Assembly: GCA_023260935.1 (NCBI GenBank)
Contig: JALQTL010000280.1
Location: 1-18,710, forward strand
Source of the DNA: Paracoccaceae bacterium
Lineage (GTDB): Bacteria; Pseudomonadota; Alphaproteobacteria; Rhodobacterales; Rhodobacteraceae
Length of the DNA stretch: 18,710 nt
Direction: 5' to 3'
Below are positions 1 through 6,963 of this stretch, piece by piece (within the stretch, counting starts at the first letter, position 1; every line of letters begins with the position of its first letter). The notes below the pieces were generated by a model. The model made no database searches. It had not been told where the DNA came from and saw only the letters and a program-made list of their open reading frames with translations. Both the position numbers and the translations under genes were made by a program.

Positions 1-1859
1 CGATCGGCACCCGCCTGCAATTCCGCCTGTATGGCGAGGTGGGGGCGCTGACGCTTTCGGAAACCGTATCGGGCGATGCGGCGCCGGCTGACGCGGCCCA
101 AAGCGTTGCCCGGGATTTCGTCCTTAACACTTCGGGCACGGTGGCGATTGATGGCCCCGGGGGCCGGGCATGGGATCTGACCGCGCTGCCTGACGGCCGG
201 CCAACGATCGCCCCAAAGGGCGATATCGGACGCGAGGCTGACGGACGCTTCCGGCAGGAATTCTCGACCAGTGATGATTACGGCGTGGTCGCCGGGCAGG
301 TCAGCATCGCGCTGGATCTGCCGGCGGTGGACCGCCGCTATGGTCTGGCCACAGAGCCCGAACCGCGCGAGGCGGTGACGCTGGATCTGCCGATGCCCGT
401 CACCGGCAACAGGGCGGAATTCAGCGAAACATTGATTGATGATCTGTCGCAGCATCCTTTCGCGAACCTGCCTGTCACGATGGTTTTCACCGCCATTGAT
501 GCGGCGGGTCAGGAAGGGCGGGCGGAACCGATCTCTGTTGTCCTGCCCGGGCGGCGGTTCTTTGATCCGCTTGCCGCCGCGCTGATCGAAATGCGGCGCG
601 ATCTGCTGTGGAACCGGCAGAATGTCGCCCGGTCGGTGCAGATTCTGAAGGCCGTCACCTACAAGCCCGATGAATTCATCCGCAACGAACGGGCCTATCT
701 TCGGCTGCGTGTTCTGATGCGGCAAATGGATGACGAAAAGGCAGCCCTGACGCCCGAACGTCGCGACAAGATGGCCGAAGAGTTGTGGCAGATCGCGCTG
801 ATGGTGGAAGAAGGCGATCTGGCCAGCGCCTTTGAACGGCTTCAGCGGGCGCAGGACCGTCTGGACGAGGCGATGCGCAACGGCGCCAGCCCCGAAGAGA
901 TCGACGAGTTGATGCAGGAACTGCGTCAGGCGCTGAACGAATACATGCGCGAACTGGCCGAAGAGGCTCAGCGCAACCCCGACAGCCAGTTGTCGCAGAA
1001 CATGGACGGCATGCAGATGTCGGGCGACCAGCTTCAGCAGATGCTGGAAGAATTGCAGCGGCTGATGGAAGAAGGCCGCATGGCCGAGGCGCAGGAACTG
1101 ATGGAGATGCTGCGCCAGCTGATGGAAAACATGCAGGTCGTCGAAGGACAGGGCGGTCAGGGGCAGGGTCAGGGCAATCAGGCCATGCGCGACCTGAACG
1201 AAACCCTGCGCGATCAGCAGAACCTTTCCGATGATGCCTTCCGCGACCTTCAGGAAGGCCGGGATGGCCAGCAGCAGGGCGAAGGTCAGCAACCCGGTCA
1301 GCAACCGGGCGAACAGCAGGGCGATCAGCAAGGTCAGGGGCAGGGTCAGCCGGGCGGGCAGGGGCTGGCGCAACGTCAGCAGGAGTTGCGTGACAGGCTG
1401 GGCCGTCTGGGGCAGGGCCAGTTGCCGGGCGAAGGATCGGAACAGGGCGAGGAAGGCCGCCGCCAGCTTGATCGCGCCGGCCGCGCCATGCGCGAGGCGG
1501 AAGAGGCCCTGCGCAATGAAGACCTGCCTGGTGCGCTGGACCGTCAGGCCGAGGCTTTGGAAGCGCTGCGCGAAGGCATGCGCAACTTTGGCGAGGCTTT
1601 GGCCGAACAGCAGCGGCAGGAAGGTCAGGGTCAGCCCGGCGAAGATTTCGGTCGTGCCGATCCGAACAGCCAGCGTGATCCTTTGGGCCGCGAACCGGGT
1701 GAAAGCGCGCGGATCGGATCTGACCGCAACATGCTTCAGGGCGAGGATGTGTATCGCCGCGCGCAGGATCTGCTGGATGAAATCCGTCGCCGGTCGGGCG
1801 ACCAGTCCCGCCCCGATGCGGAACTGGATTACCTGAAGCGTCTGCTTGACATGTTCTGA
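1..1859 (+). CDS. TIGR02302 (DUF4175) family protein, 3' part
   Basis: The reading frame is open from the first bases of the window (codons start at position 3) to TGA at 1857-1859, so the 5' end lies outside. A GTG at 39 is internal, not a start. The visible part is about 618 residues. First comes a beta-rich, domain-like segment. Then a long charged, Met/Gln/Glu-rich helical region (about 700-1140 nt) with coiled-coil character follows. A Gln/Gly/Pro low-complexity stretch (about 1140-1390 nt) built from repeated GQGQ/QQPG units comes next. The C-terminus is conserved-looking: a DPLGREPG segment, then LDEIRRRSGD and LDYLKRLL just before the stop. This order matches the alphaproteobacterial TIGR02302 family, whose N-terminus normally has membrane helices (off the window). 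Its function is unknown. The family call rests on recognised architecture. No partner is implied by the neighbours, since the next gene is convergent. Confidence 0.82.
   Translation, partial: IGTRLQFRLYGEVGALTLSETVSGDAAPADAAQSVARDFVLNTSGTVAIDGPGGRAWDLTALPDGRPTIAPKGDIGREADGRFRQEFSTSDDYGVVAGQVSIALDLPAVDRRYGLATEPEPREAVTLDLPMPVTGNRAEFSETLIDDLSQHPFANLPVTMVFTAIDAAGQEGRAEPISVVLPGRRFFDPLAAALIEMRRDLLWNRQNVARSVQILKAVTYKPDEFIRNERAYLRLRVLMRQMDDEKAALTPERRDKMAEELWQIALMVEEGDLASAFERLQRAQDRLDEAMRNGASPEEIDELMQELRQALNEYMRELAEEAQRNPDSQLSQNMDGMQMSGDQLQQMLEELQRLMEEGRMAEAQELMEMLRQLMENMQVVEGQGGQGQGQGNQAMRDLNETLRDQQNLSDDAFRDLQEGRDGQQQGEGQQPGQQPGEQQGDQQGQGQGQPGGQGLAQRQQELRDRLGRLGQGQLPGEGSEQGEEGRRQLDRAGRAMREAEEALRNEDLPGALDRQAEALEALREGMRNFGEALAEQQRQEGQGQPGEDFGRADPNSQRDPLGREPGESARIGSDRNMLQGEDVYRRAQDLLDEIRRRSGDQSRPDAELDYLKRLLDMF
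1141..1390 (+). repeat. Gln/Gly-coding low-complexity tract inside the TIGR02302 gene
   Basis: Degenerate tandem units of the form CAGGG(C/T)CAG and GGTCAGC encode runs of GQGQ, QQPG and QQGD. It is an in-frame, intrinsically disordered linker between the helical region and the conserved C-terminus. Such tracts are prone to length variation by slippage. The stretch stays in frame and shows no sign of damage. Confidence 0.7.
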
Positions 1860-1868
1860 CGCAGCCCC

Positions 1869-1908
1869 GCGCCCGCGATCCGGGCGCAGGGCGCTGCCGG
1901 TTCAGCGC
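1869..1908. terminator. possible bidirectional terminator between convergent genes
   Basis: Two perfect inverted repeats sit between the stop of the TIGR02302 gene and the 3' end of the ABC ATPase gene. GCGCCCG (1869-1875) pairs with CGGGCGC (1881-1887) across a 5-base loop. GCGCTG (1891-1896) pairs with CAGCGC (1903-1908) and overlaps the ATPase stop codon. Neither is followed by a clear T-run on either strand, so factor-independent termination is uncertain. The convergent position is the main support. Confidence 0.4.
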
Positions 1909-2960
1909 AGGCGGCGTTCGTCCTTTGCGTCAAAGGCCATGACATTGGCGGGATCAAAGGCGATGCCCACCTTTTCGCCCAGCCGCACCTTTGGGTCTTC
2001 GCGCGATTCTACCACCAGCTTTTCGCCCGAAGGGGCGCTGACATGGATATAGCTGACCCCGCCCAGGGCTTCGGTCACTTCCACCACATGCGTGTCGCCA
2101 TTGGCCAGTGAAAGATGTTGCGGCCGAAGGCCCAGCGTGACCGGCGCACCGGCCTGGGGCAGCCGCATCGTAAGCTTCACCGGGCTTCCCAGCCCCTTGC
2201 TTTCCACCATGCCGTCGGTGCCGGTGGTGCCCTGCACGAAGTTCATCGCCGGGCTGCCGATGAAGCCGGCCACGAATTTGTTGTCGGGGTCGTGATACAG
2301 GTCCAGCGGCGCGCCCACCTGTTCCACCCGGCCCGAGCGCAGCACAACGATCTTGTCGGCCAGCGTCATCGCCTCGACCTGATCGTGGGTCACATAGATC
2401 ATCGTCGCCCCGATTTCGCGGTGCAGGCGGGCGATTTCCACCCGCATTTCCACCCGCAACTCGGCATCAAGGTTCGATAGCGGTTCGTCGAACAGAAAAA
2501 CCTCGGGCCCGCGCACGATGGCCCGGCCGATTGCGACGCGCTGGCGCTGACCGCCCGACAGGGCCTTTGGTTTGCGGGCCAGATATTCATCCAGCTTCAG
2601 GATGCGGCTGGCTTCCCTGACCTTGCTGTCAATCTCGGCCTTGGGGTGGCCGGTCATCTTCAGGCCGAAGCCCATGTTTTCGGCCACGGTCATATGCGGA
2701 TAAAGCGCATAGGTCTGGAATACCATCGCCACGCCGCGTTCGGCCGGATCTGCCTTTGTCACATCGCGCGCACCGATGCGAATGGTGCCGTCACTGGTTT
2801 CTTCCAACCCCGCGACCATGCGCAAAAGCGTGGACTTGCCGCAGCCCGATGGCCCGACGAATACGCAAAATTCGCCATCCTGAATGTCCAGATCAACCCC
2901 ATGGATCACCTGCACATCGCCATAGCGCTTGACCACGCGGTTCAGCGTAACGCCTGTCAT
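1902..2960 (-). CDS. ABC transporter ATP-binding protein, UgpC/MalK family (carbohydrate uptake)
   Basis: This is the cytoplasmic ATPase that powers a CUT1-type sugar importer. All nucleotide-binding motifs are present: Walker A GPSGCGKST (residues 36-44), Q-loop Q82, signature LSGGQ (134-138), Walker B VFLFDE (154-159), D-loop SNLDA (162-166) and switch His192. Residues about 240-352 form the OB/TOBE regulatory domain of the MalK/UgpC group. The length of 352 aa is normal for the family, near its short end. A GGGAGGG ribosome site just before the ATG supports the start. The gene lies 29 bp downstream of the IclR regulator on the same strand, so the two are probably co-transcribed, divergently from the binding protein and permeases it should serve. 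No other ATPase occurs in the permease operon. UgpC-type ATPases can serve several transporters, so glycerol-3-phosphate specificity should not be read into the family name. Confidence 0.93.
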   Translation of the reverse strand: MTGVTLNRVVKRYGDVQVIHGVDLDIQDGEFCVFVGPSGCGKSTLLRMVAGLEETSDGTIRIGARDVTKADPAERGVAMVFQTYALYPHMTVAENMGFGLKMTGHPKAEIDSKVREASRILKLDEYLARKPKALSGGQRQRVAIGRAIVRGPEVFLFDEPLSNLDAELRVEMRVEIARLHREIGATMIYVTHDQVEAMTLADKIVVLRSGRVEQVGAPLDLYHDPDNKFVAGFIGSPAMNFVQGTTGTDGMVESKGLGSPVKLTMRLPQAGAPVTLGLRPQHLSLANGDTHVVEVTEALGGVSYIHVSAPSGEKLVVESREDPKVRLGEKVGIAFDPANVMAFDAKDERRLR

Positions 2961-2989
2961 CTTCCCTCCCTCTGGCCCGTGAAAGGGGC

Positions 2990-3775
2990 CTATCCCTGTT
3001 CCGGAAAGCGCCAGCTTTCCGCCTCTGCGGCGATCCGCGCCGCGCAGTCCTTGATTCTGTCTGCCCCGGCTTCCAATGCCGCAAGCGTGGTGCGCGCGGT
3101 GGTTGAGGTCACCGAAATGGCGCCCAACACCCGGCCCGACCGTGAAAGGATGGGCACCGCACAGCAGATGATGCCGGGCTCATGTTCCTCGCGGTCAAAG
3201 GCGTGGCCGCGGGCGCGGATGGCCGCAAGTTCAGCCCGCAGCGCCTGCGGCGTATCCAGCGTATGTTCGGTATGGCGGTGAAAGCTTTGCCGGGTCAGCG
3301 CCGCGGCAAGCTGATCTTCGGGCAGGAAGGCTAGCATCGCCTTGCCCACCCCGGTGCAATAGGCCGGCCCCACCTTGCCGGCCTGTGCGAACATCTCGAC
3401 CGGGCGGGCGGCGTTGCGCTTGTCCACATACAGCACCTGCCCCATGTCAAGCTGCGCCAGATGGATCGTCTCTCCTGTTTCGGCGGCCAGCGAATCGATC
3501 CACGGCCGGGCTATCGGGGCCAGAGAGGATTGCGACCATGCCGCATGCGCTAGCCGGACAAGGCGCACGCCAAGCGCATAGGTGCCGGTATCGGGATCAT
3601 GCGCCAGCATGCCCTGATGCGTCAGGGTTTGCAGGAATCTGTAAAGCGTCGCCTTGGGATAGGGCGATTTTTCCAGCAGGTCGGAAAAGCGCACGGGGTG
3701 GCCATGGCTGGCCACCATGTCCAGCACATCCAGCGCCTTGCCGACCGTTCCATCGCCCGTAGGCTCTGCCGCCAT
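2990..3775 (-). CDS. IclR family transcriptional regulator
   Basis: A 261-residue DNA-binding regulator. The N-terminal winged helix-turn-helix (about residues 10-70) has the recognition segment around YPKATLYRFLQTL. The C-terminal IclR effector domain (about 80-250) contains CTGVGKAMLAF (140-150) and the RGHAFDREEHEPGIICCAVPI block typical of the family. The open frame extends upstream to 3841, but the ATG at 3775 is preferred. It follows AGGAGA at 6-base spacing and starts the protein just ahead of the HTH, as in relatives; the longer version would run into the operator region. The gene is divergent from the galactoside operon and upstream of the ABC ATPase gene. It is the natural candidate regulator of both, responding to a galactoside or a pathway intermediate. 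That role is inferred from context; the effector cannot be read from sequence. Confidence 0.92.
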   Translation of the reverse strand: MAAEPTGDGTVGKALDVLDMVASHGHPVRFSDLLEKSPYPKATLYRFLQTLTHQGMLAHDPDTGTYALGVRLVRLAHAAWSQSSLAPIARPWIDSLAAETGETIHLAQLDMGQVLYVDKRNAARPVEMFAQAGKVGPAYCTGVGKAMLAFLPEDQLAAALTRQSFHRHTEHTLDTPQALRAELAAIRARGHAFDREEHEPGIICCAVPILSRSGRVLGAISVTSTTARTTLAALEAGADRIKDCAARIAAEAESWRFPEQG

Positions 3776-3799
3776 CCGTGTTCTCCTGCCGTCTTCCTG

Positions 3800-3828
3800 T
3801 TGACAGGCTAACCGATACCCGACATAGT
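3800..3828 (+). promoter_or_regulatory. sigma70-type promoter of the galactoside operon
   Basis: A perfect -35 box TTGACA (3800-3805), a 17-base spacer and CATAGT (3823-3828, 4/6 to the -10 consensus) point to a transcription start near 3835. That leaves about 45 bases of leader before the binding-protein ATG. It lies in the only AT-rich stretch of the region and overlaps candidate operators. Confidence 0.65.
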
Positions 3829-3841
3829 TTTCAATATTCAA
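3812..3841 (-). promoter_or_regulatory. candidate promoter for the iclR-ATPase unit
   Basis: On the minus strand, TTGAAT (3841-3836) and TATCGG (3817-3812) are separated by 18 bases and lie about 40 bases upstream of the regulator start codon. The match is moderate (4/6 and 3/6). The -35 falls inside the palindrome that overlaps the divergent promoter, which would allow autoregulation. Confidence 0.35.
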
Positions 3842-3864
3842 GACTTAGTTTCAATTAATGGAAC
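3826..3864. promoter_or_regulatory. candidate IclR-type operator pair
   Basis: Two palindromes lie back to back. AGTTTTCAATATTCAAGACT (3826-3845) matches its own reverse complement at 16 of 20 positions, centred on AATATT. GTTTCAATTAATGGAAC (3848-3864) is an inverted repeat GTTyCA-N5-TGrAAC. The same sequence also reads as a direct repeat: TAGTTTTCAAT at 3825 and TAGTTTCAAT at 3846, 21 bp apart, about two helical turns. The first palindrome covers the end of the -10 box and the likely start site. Binding by the adjacent IclR protein is inferred. Confidence 0.5.
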
Positions 3865-3879
3865 CAAAGGGAGGAAACC

Positions 3880-5133
3880 ATGGTCCGTTACGCGAAGGGC
3901 ACGATTGCCCTGACTGCGGCACTTTTGATGTCAACTTCGGCTTTCGCGCAGGAAAAGCGCATTGTCACATGGAACGCGGACTATGATCCGATTCCGCTGG
4001 CAGCGGCCGAGGCGCTGATCGCCGATTTCGAAGCCGCGAACCCCGAGATTGACATCCAGTTGACCAACTTCGACCACGAAGCCTACAAGAACGCGATCCG
4101 AAACTTCCTGACCGCTGATCCGCCGGACCTTGCCAACTGGTATGCCGCGAACCGCATGCGTCCCTTCGTCGAAGCTGGCCTGTTTGCCGATATCTCGGAT
4201 GTCTGGGCGAACAATGGTCTGACCGAGGCGCTGGCTTCGTCGGTGCCGTCGTCGACCATCGACGGCAAGCAGTATGCCATCCCCTACACCTATTATCAGT
4301 GGGGCATCTATTATAACCGCGATGCCTACAAGGCGGCGGGCGTGGCCGAGCCGGGCCCCGAAGGCGTGACCTGGGAACAGTTCCTTTCCAATTGCGAGGC
4401 GTTCAAGGCTGCCGGGATTGACTGCGTGACAACGGGTTCCAGCGCGCTGTGGCCGGTTGCGGGGATCTTCGATTATGTAAGCCTGCGCACCAACGGCTAT
4501 CAGTTCCACAGTGATCTGGCGGCGGGCAAGGTTTCCTGGACTTCGCCCGAGGCGCGGGCCGTTTTCGAAAACCTTGGCAAGTTGCAGCCCTACGTCACCG
4601 AAAACCATGCCGCGATCGACTGGCAGGATGCGGCGGCGATCTTCGTACAGGGCAAGGCTGCCAACTATGTGATGGGCAACTTTGCCGTCGGCGTCTTCAA
4701 GGAAGGCGGCATGACCAATGACAACCTTGGCTTCATGGTGTTCCCGGAAATCACCGCAGGTATCGCCCGGGCCGAAGAAGCCCCGACCGACACGATCCAC
4801 CTGACGAGCGGAGCGAAGAACCCCGAGGATGCAAAGGCGTTCCTGGCCTATATGGCCAGCGCGGATGCGCAGTCGAAGTGGAACGGGGCGGTGGGTCAAC
4901 TGCCGACCAACAAGAATGCGACCGTGGATGCGGCCGACCCGTTCCTGACCGCAGGCTTCGAGGCGCTTTCCACCGCGACAGGGGGCATCGCCCAGTTCTG
5001 GGACCGTGACGCGGATGCCGAATATGCCAAGGTTGGCATGGAAGGCTTCCAGCAGTTCCTGGTGCAGCCTGAGCAGCTTGAAGCGATCCTCGCTCGGCTG
5101 GAACAAACCCGCCTGCGGCTTTACCCGCAGTGA
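3880..5133 (+). CDS. sugar ABC transporter substrate-binding protein (family 1)
   Basis: This is the periplasmic binding protein of a CUT1 carbohydrate importer. It has 417 residues with a Sec signal peptide: MVRYAKG, a hydrophobic core, then a cleavage site after AFA (residue 23, before QEK). The mature protein shows family-1 extracellular solute-binding features: a strand with IVTWNADYDP, a hinge-region segment YAIPYTYYQWGIYYNRDAY and a C-terminal helical lobe. The start is well supported by GGAGG (3870-3874) 5 bases before ATG. It is the first gene of the operon, and a hairpin with a T-run follows it, consistent with higher expression than the permeases. The ligand is probably an oligo- or heterogalactoside, inferred from the downstream alpha- and beta-galactosidases. 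The sequence alone does not establish which sugar is bound. Confidence 0.92.
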   Translation: MVRYAKGTIALTAALLMSTSAFAQEKRIVTWNADYDPIPLAAAEALIADFEAANPEIDIQLTNFDHEAYKNAIRNFLTADPPDLANWYAANRMRPFVEAGLFADISDVWANNGLTEALASSVPSSTIDGKQYAIPYTYYQWGIYYNRDAYKAAGVAEPGPEGVTWEQFLSNCEAFKAAGIDCVTTGSSALWPVAGIFDYVSLRTNGYQFHSDLAAGKVSWTSPEARAVFENLGKLQPYVTENHAAIDWQDAAAIFVQGKAANYVMGNFAVGVFKEGGMTNDNLGFMVFPEITAGIARAEEAPTDTIHLTSGAKNPEDAKAFLAYMASADAQSKWNGAVGQLPTNKNATVDAADPFLTAGFEALSTATGGIAQFWDRDADAEYAKVGMEGFQQFLVQPEQLEAILARLEQTRLRLYPQ

Positions 5134-5144
5134 TCTGACCATCG

Positions 5145-5174
5145 GGCGCCCCCTTTCGCGGGGGGGCGCCTTTT
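5145..5174 (+). terminator. intercistronic hairpin with T-run (partial terminator or RNA-stabilising stem)
   Basis: GGCGCCCCC (5145-5153) pairs perfectly with GGGGGCGCC (5162-5170), a 9-bp stem with an 8-base loop, followed by TTTT (5171-5174). It sits in the 59-base gap after the binding-protein stop. In ABC operons such stems commonly protect or attenuate the transcript so that the binding protein exceeds the permeases. That role is inferred here. Confidence 0.65.
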
Positions 5175-5192
5175 CGATTTCCGGGGGCAGAC

Positions 5193-6116
5193 ATGGCACA
5201 GGCATCCGATACTGCCGCGGCACGGCGCTGGAACCAGCGGGCATTGGCGCCCTGGCTGTTCCTTGCGCCCGGGCTTTTCATGTTCACGGTCTATGTACTT
5301 TGGCCGATCGTGCAGAGTGTGACCCTGTCGTTCTATGACTGGAACGGGCTTTACAACCAGAACGGCGAGTTCACGGGAACTTTTGTCGGCACGCGCAACT
5401 ATGCCGAGCTGATGACCGACCCTGCCTTTGAGACCAGCCTTTGGAACAACCTGAAATGGCTTGTCCTTTACATGCTGGCACTGCCCATCGGGCTTTTCAT
5501 CGCGATTTTCCTGAACCAGACAGTAACCGGTATCCGGCTTTACAAGTCGCTGTTCTTCTTTCCCTTCGTCATCAGCCAGGTCGTCGTTGGCCTGATCTTC
5601 GCATGGTTCTATGCGCCGAACTTCGGGCTGTTCTATCTGTTGACCGAAAGCGTCACCGGCAAGGGCACTGCTGTTCTTGCGAACCCTGATCTTGTCACCT
5701 ACGGCATCATTGCCGCCGGGCTTTGGCCGCAGATTGCCTATGTGATGATCCTTTATCTTACCGGCCTGAACAACGTGGCCCCCGACCAGATCGAAGCGGC
5801 ACGGCTGGATGGCGCAAAGGGCTGGCGGATGCTGTGGTATGTGGTGCTGCCGCAACTGCGCCCGGCCACCTTCATCGCCGTCATCGTCACCGTCATCGGC
5901 GCGCTGCGCAGCTTTGACCTGGTGTCGATCATGACCAGTGGCGGACCTTTCGGTTCAAGCCGTGTCCTGTCTTATTACATGTTCGAAATGGCGCTGGGCG
6001 AATTCGGTTTCCGCATGGGGTACGGCGCGGCCATCGCCGTTGTCCTTTTTGCCATCATGATGGTCTTCATCTCGGGCTTCATCTGGAAGATGTGGCGCGA
6101 CGAGCAGGAGCGCTGA
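5193..6116 (+). CDS. carbohydrate ABC transporter permease, MalF type
   Basis: A 307-residue inner-membrane subunit with six predicted membrane helices (about residues 18-42, 85-108, 118-140, 168-192, 224-246 and 278-300). The cytoplasmic EAA loop that docks on the ATPase is clear: E201-AARLDGA, running to LP at 219-220. The N-terminal FLAPGLFMFTVYVLWPI segment is typical of the MalF/UgpA group. It lacks the large periplasmic P2 domain of enteric MalF, as most alphaproteobacterial sugar permeases do. The ATG follows a G-rich but weak ribosome site. The stop is followed one base later by the next permease start, so the two are translationally close. It should pair with the second permease and the UgpC-type ATPase encoded on the divergent unit. 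Confidence 0.93.
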   Translation: MAQASDTAAARRWNQRALAPWLFLAPGLFMFTVYVLWPIVQSVTLSFYDWNGLYNQNGEFTGTFVGTRNYAELMTDPAFETSLWNNLKWLVLYMLALPIGLFIAIFLNQTVTGIRLYKSLFFFPFVISQVVVGLIFAWFYAPNFGLFYLLTESVTGKGTAVLANPDLVTYGIIAAGLWPQIAYVMILYLTGLNNVAPDQIEAARLDGAKGWRMLWYVVLPQLRPATFIAVIVTVIGALRSFDLVSIMTSGGPFGSSRVLSYYMFEMALGEFGFRMGYGAAIAVVLFAIMMVFISGFIWKMWRDEQER

Positions 6117-6117
6117 G

Positions 6118-6963
6118 ATGTTTCCTCGTCCGATTCAGAAATCCAGCCCCGCGGCGCAATGGATTTATACATTCGCGCTTCCCGTTGCGCTGATAATCTG
6201 GCTGTTCCCGCTTCTGGGTGTGGCGCTTACCTCGCTGCGCCCCGCGTCCGATCTGGCGCAAGGCAACTATTTCGGCATGCCGTCGGGCATTGCCTGGGAA
6301 AACTATATCTTCATCTTCACCAAGACACCGATCGGGCAATACATGATCAACTCGCTGTGGGTCACGATCCCCACGGTGATCGGCGCGGTGGGCCTTTCGC
6401 TGATGACCGGCTTTGCGCTGGCGGTCTATGGGTTCCGCGCGAATATCCTTGTGTTCTTCATGTTTGTTGCCGGGAACTTCGTGCCCTTTCAGATCCTGAT
6501 GGTGCCGGTGCGCGACATGACGCTGCAACTGGGGATGTATGACACCTGGTACGGCCTTGCGCTGTTCCACATCGCTTTCCAGACCGGGTTCTGCACGCTT
6601 TTCATGCGCAATTTCATAAAGGCACTGCCCTACGAGCTGATTGAGGCCGCCCGTGTGGAAGGCGTCAGCGAATGGCGCATCTTCTGGTACATCGTGCTGC
6701 CGCTGATGCGGCCTGCCATCGCGGCGCTGTCGGTCCTGGTCTTCACCTTCATCTGGAACGATTTCTTCTGGGCCACGGTGCTGACCCAAGGGGTTGACAG
6801 CCAGCCGATCACCGCGGGTCTTTCCAGCCTGAACGGCCAGTGGATTGCCCAGTGGCATCTGGTCAGCGCCGGATCGATCCTTGCGGCGCTTCCGCCGGTG
6901 CTGATGTTCTTCATGATGCAAAAGCATTTTATTGCTGGTCTGACGCTTGGGGCGGTGAAGTAA
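6118..6963 (+). CDS. carbohydrate ABC transporter permease, MalG type
   Basis: A 281-residue inner-membrane subunit, the second half of the heterodimeric channel. It has six hydrophobic segments, an EAA loop (E176-AARVEGVSEWRIFWYIVLP195) and the GLTLGAVK C-terminus usual for MalG-type permeases of CUT1 systems. AGGAG lies upstream, inside the end of the preceding gene. The TAA stop shares its last base with the ATG of the alpha-galactosidase gene (TAATG, 6961-6965), so translation of transporter and hydrolase is coupled. No truncation or missing motif is seen. Confidence 0.93.
   Translation: MFPRPIQKSSPAAQWIYTFALPVALIIWLFPLLGVALTSLRPASDLAQGNYFGMPSGIAWENYIFIFTKTPIGQYMINSLWVTIPTVIGAVGLSLMTGFALAVYGFRANILVFFMFVAGNFVPFQILMVPVRDMTLQLGMYDTWYGLALFHIAFQTGFCTLFMRNFIKALPYELIEAARVEGVSEWRIFWYIVLPLMRPAIAALSVLVFTFIWNDFFWATVLTQGVDSQPITAGLSSLNGQWIAQWHLVSAGSILAALPPVLMFFMMQKHFIAGLTLGAVK

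Noticed and set aside
1231..1836. 201-codon frame inside the TIGR02302 gene in another phase
   Set aside because: The Arg/Ser/Ala-rich product arises from reading the Gln/Gly tract out of frame. The main frame is intact and conserved to its end.
3776..3841. N-terminal extension of the IclR regulator starting at 3841
   Set aside because: It would overlap the divergent promoter and operator, has no ribosome site, and adds residues before the usual family start. The ATG at 3775 has AGGAGA in front.
3931..5244. 437-codon open frame on the minus strand opposite the binding-protein gene
   Set aside because: The plus strand encodes a complete binding protein with signal peptide and ribosome site. 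The antisense product has no recognisable fold or start signal.
5121..6927. Long minus-strand frames (5121-5855 and 6079-6927) opposite the permeases
   Set aside because: The plus-strand permeases have membrane helices and EAA motifs. The antisense products are His/Arg/Gln-rich without domains.
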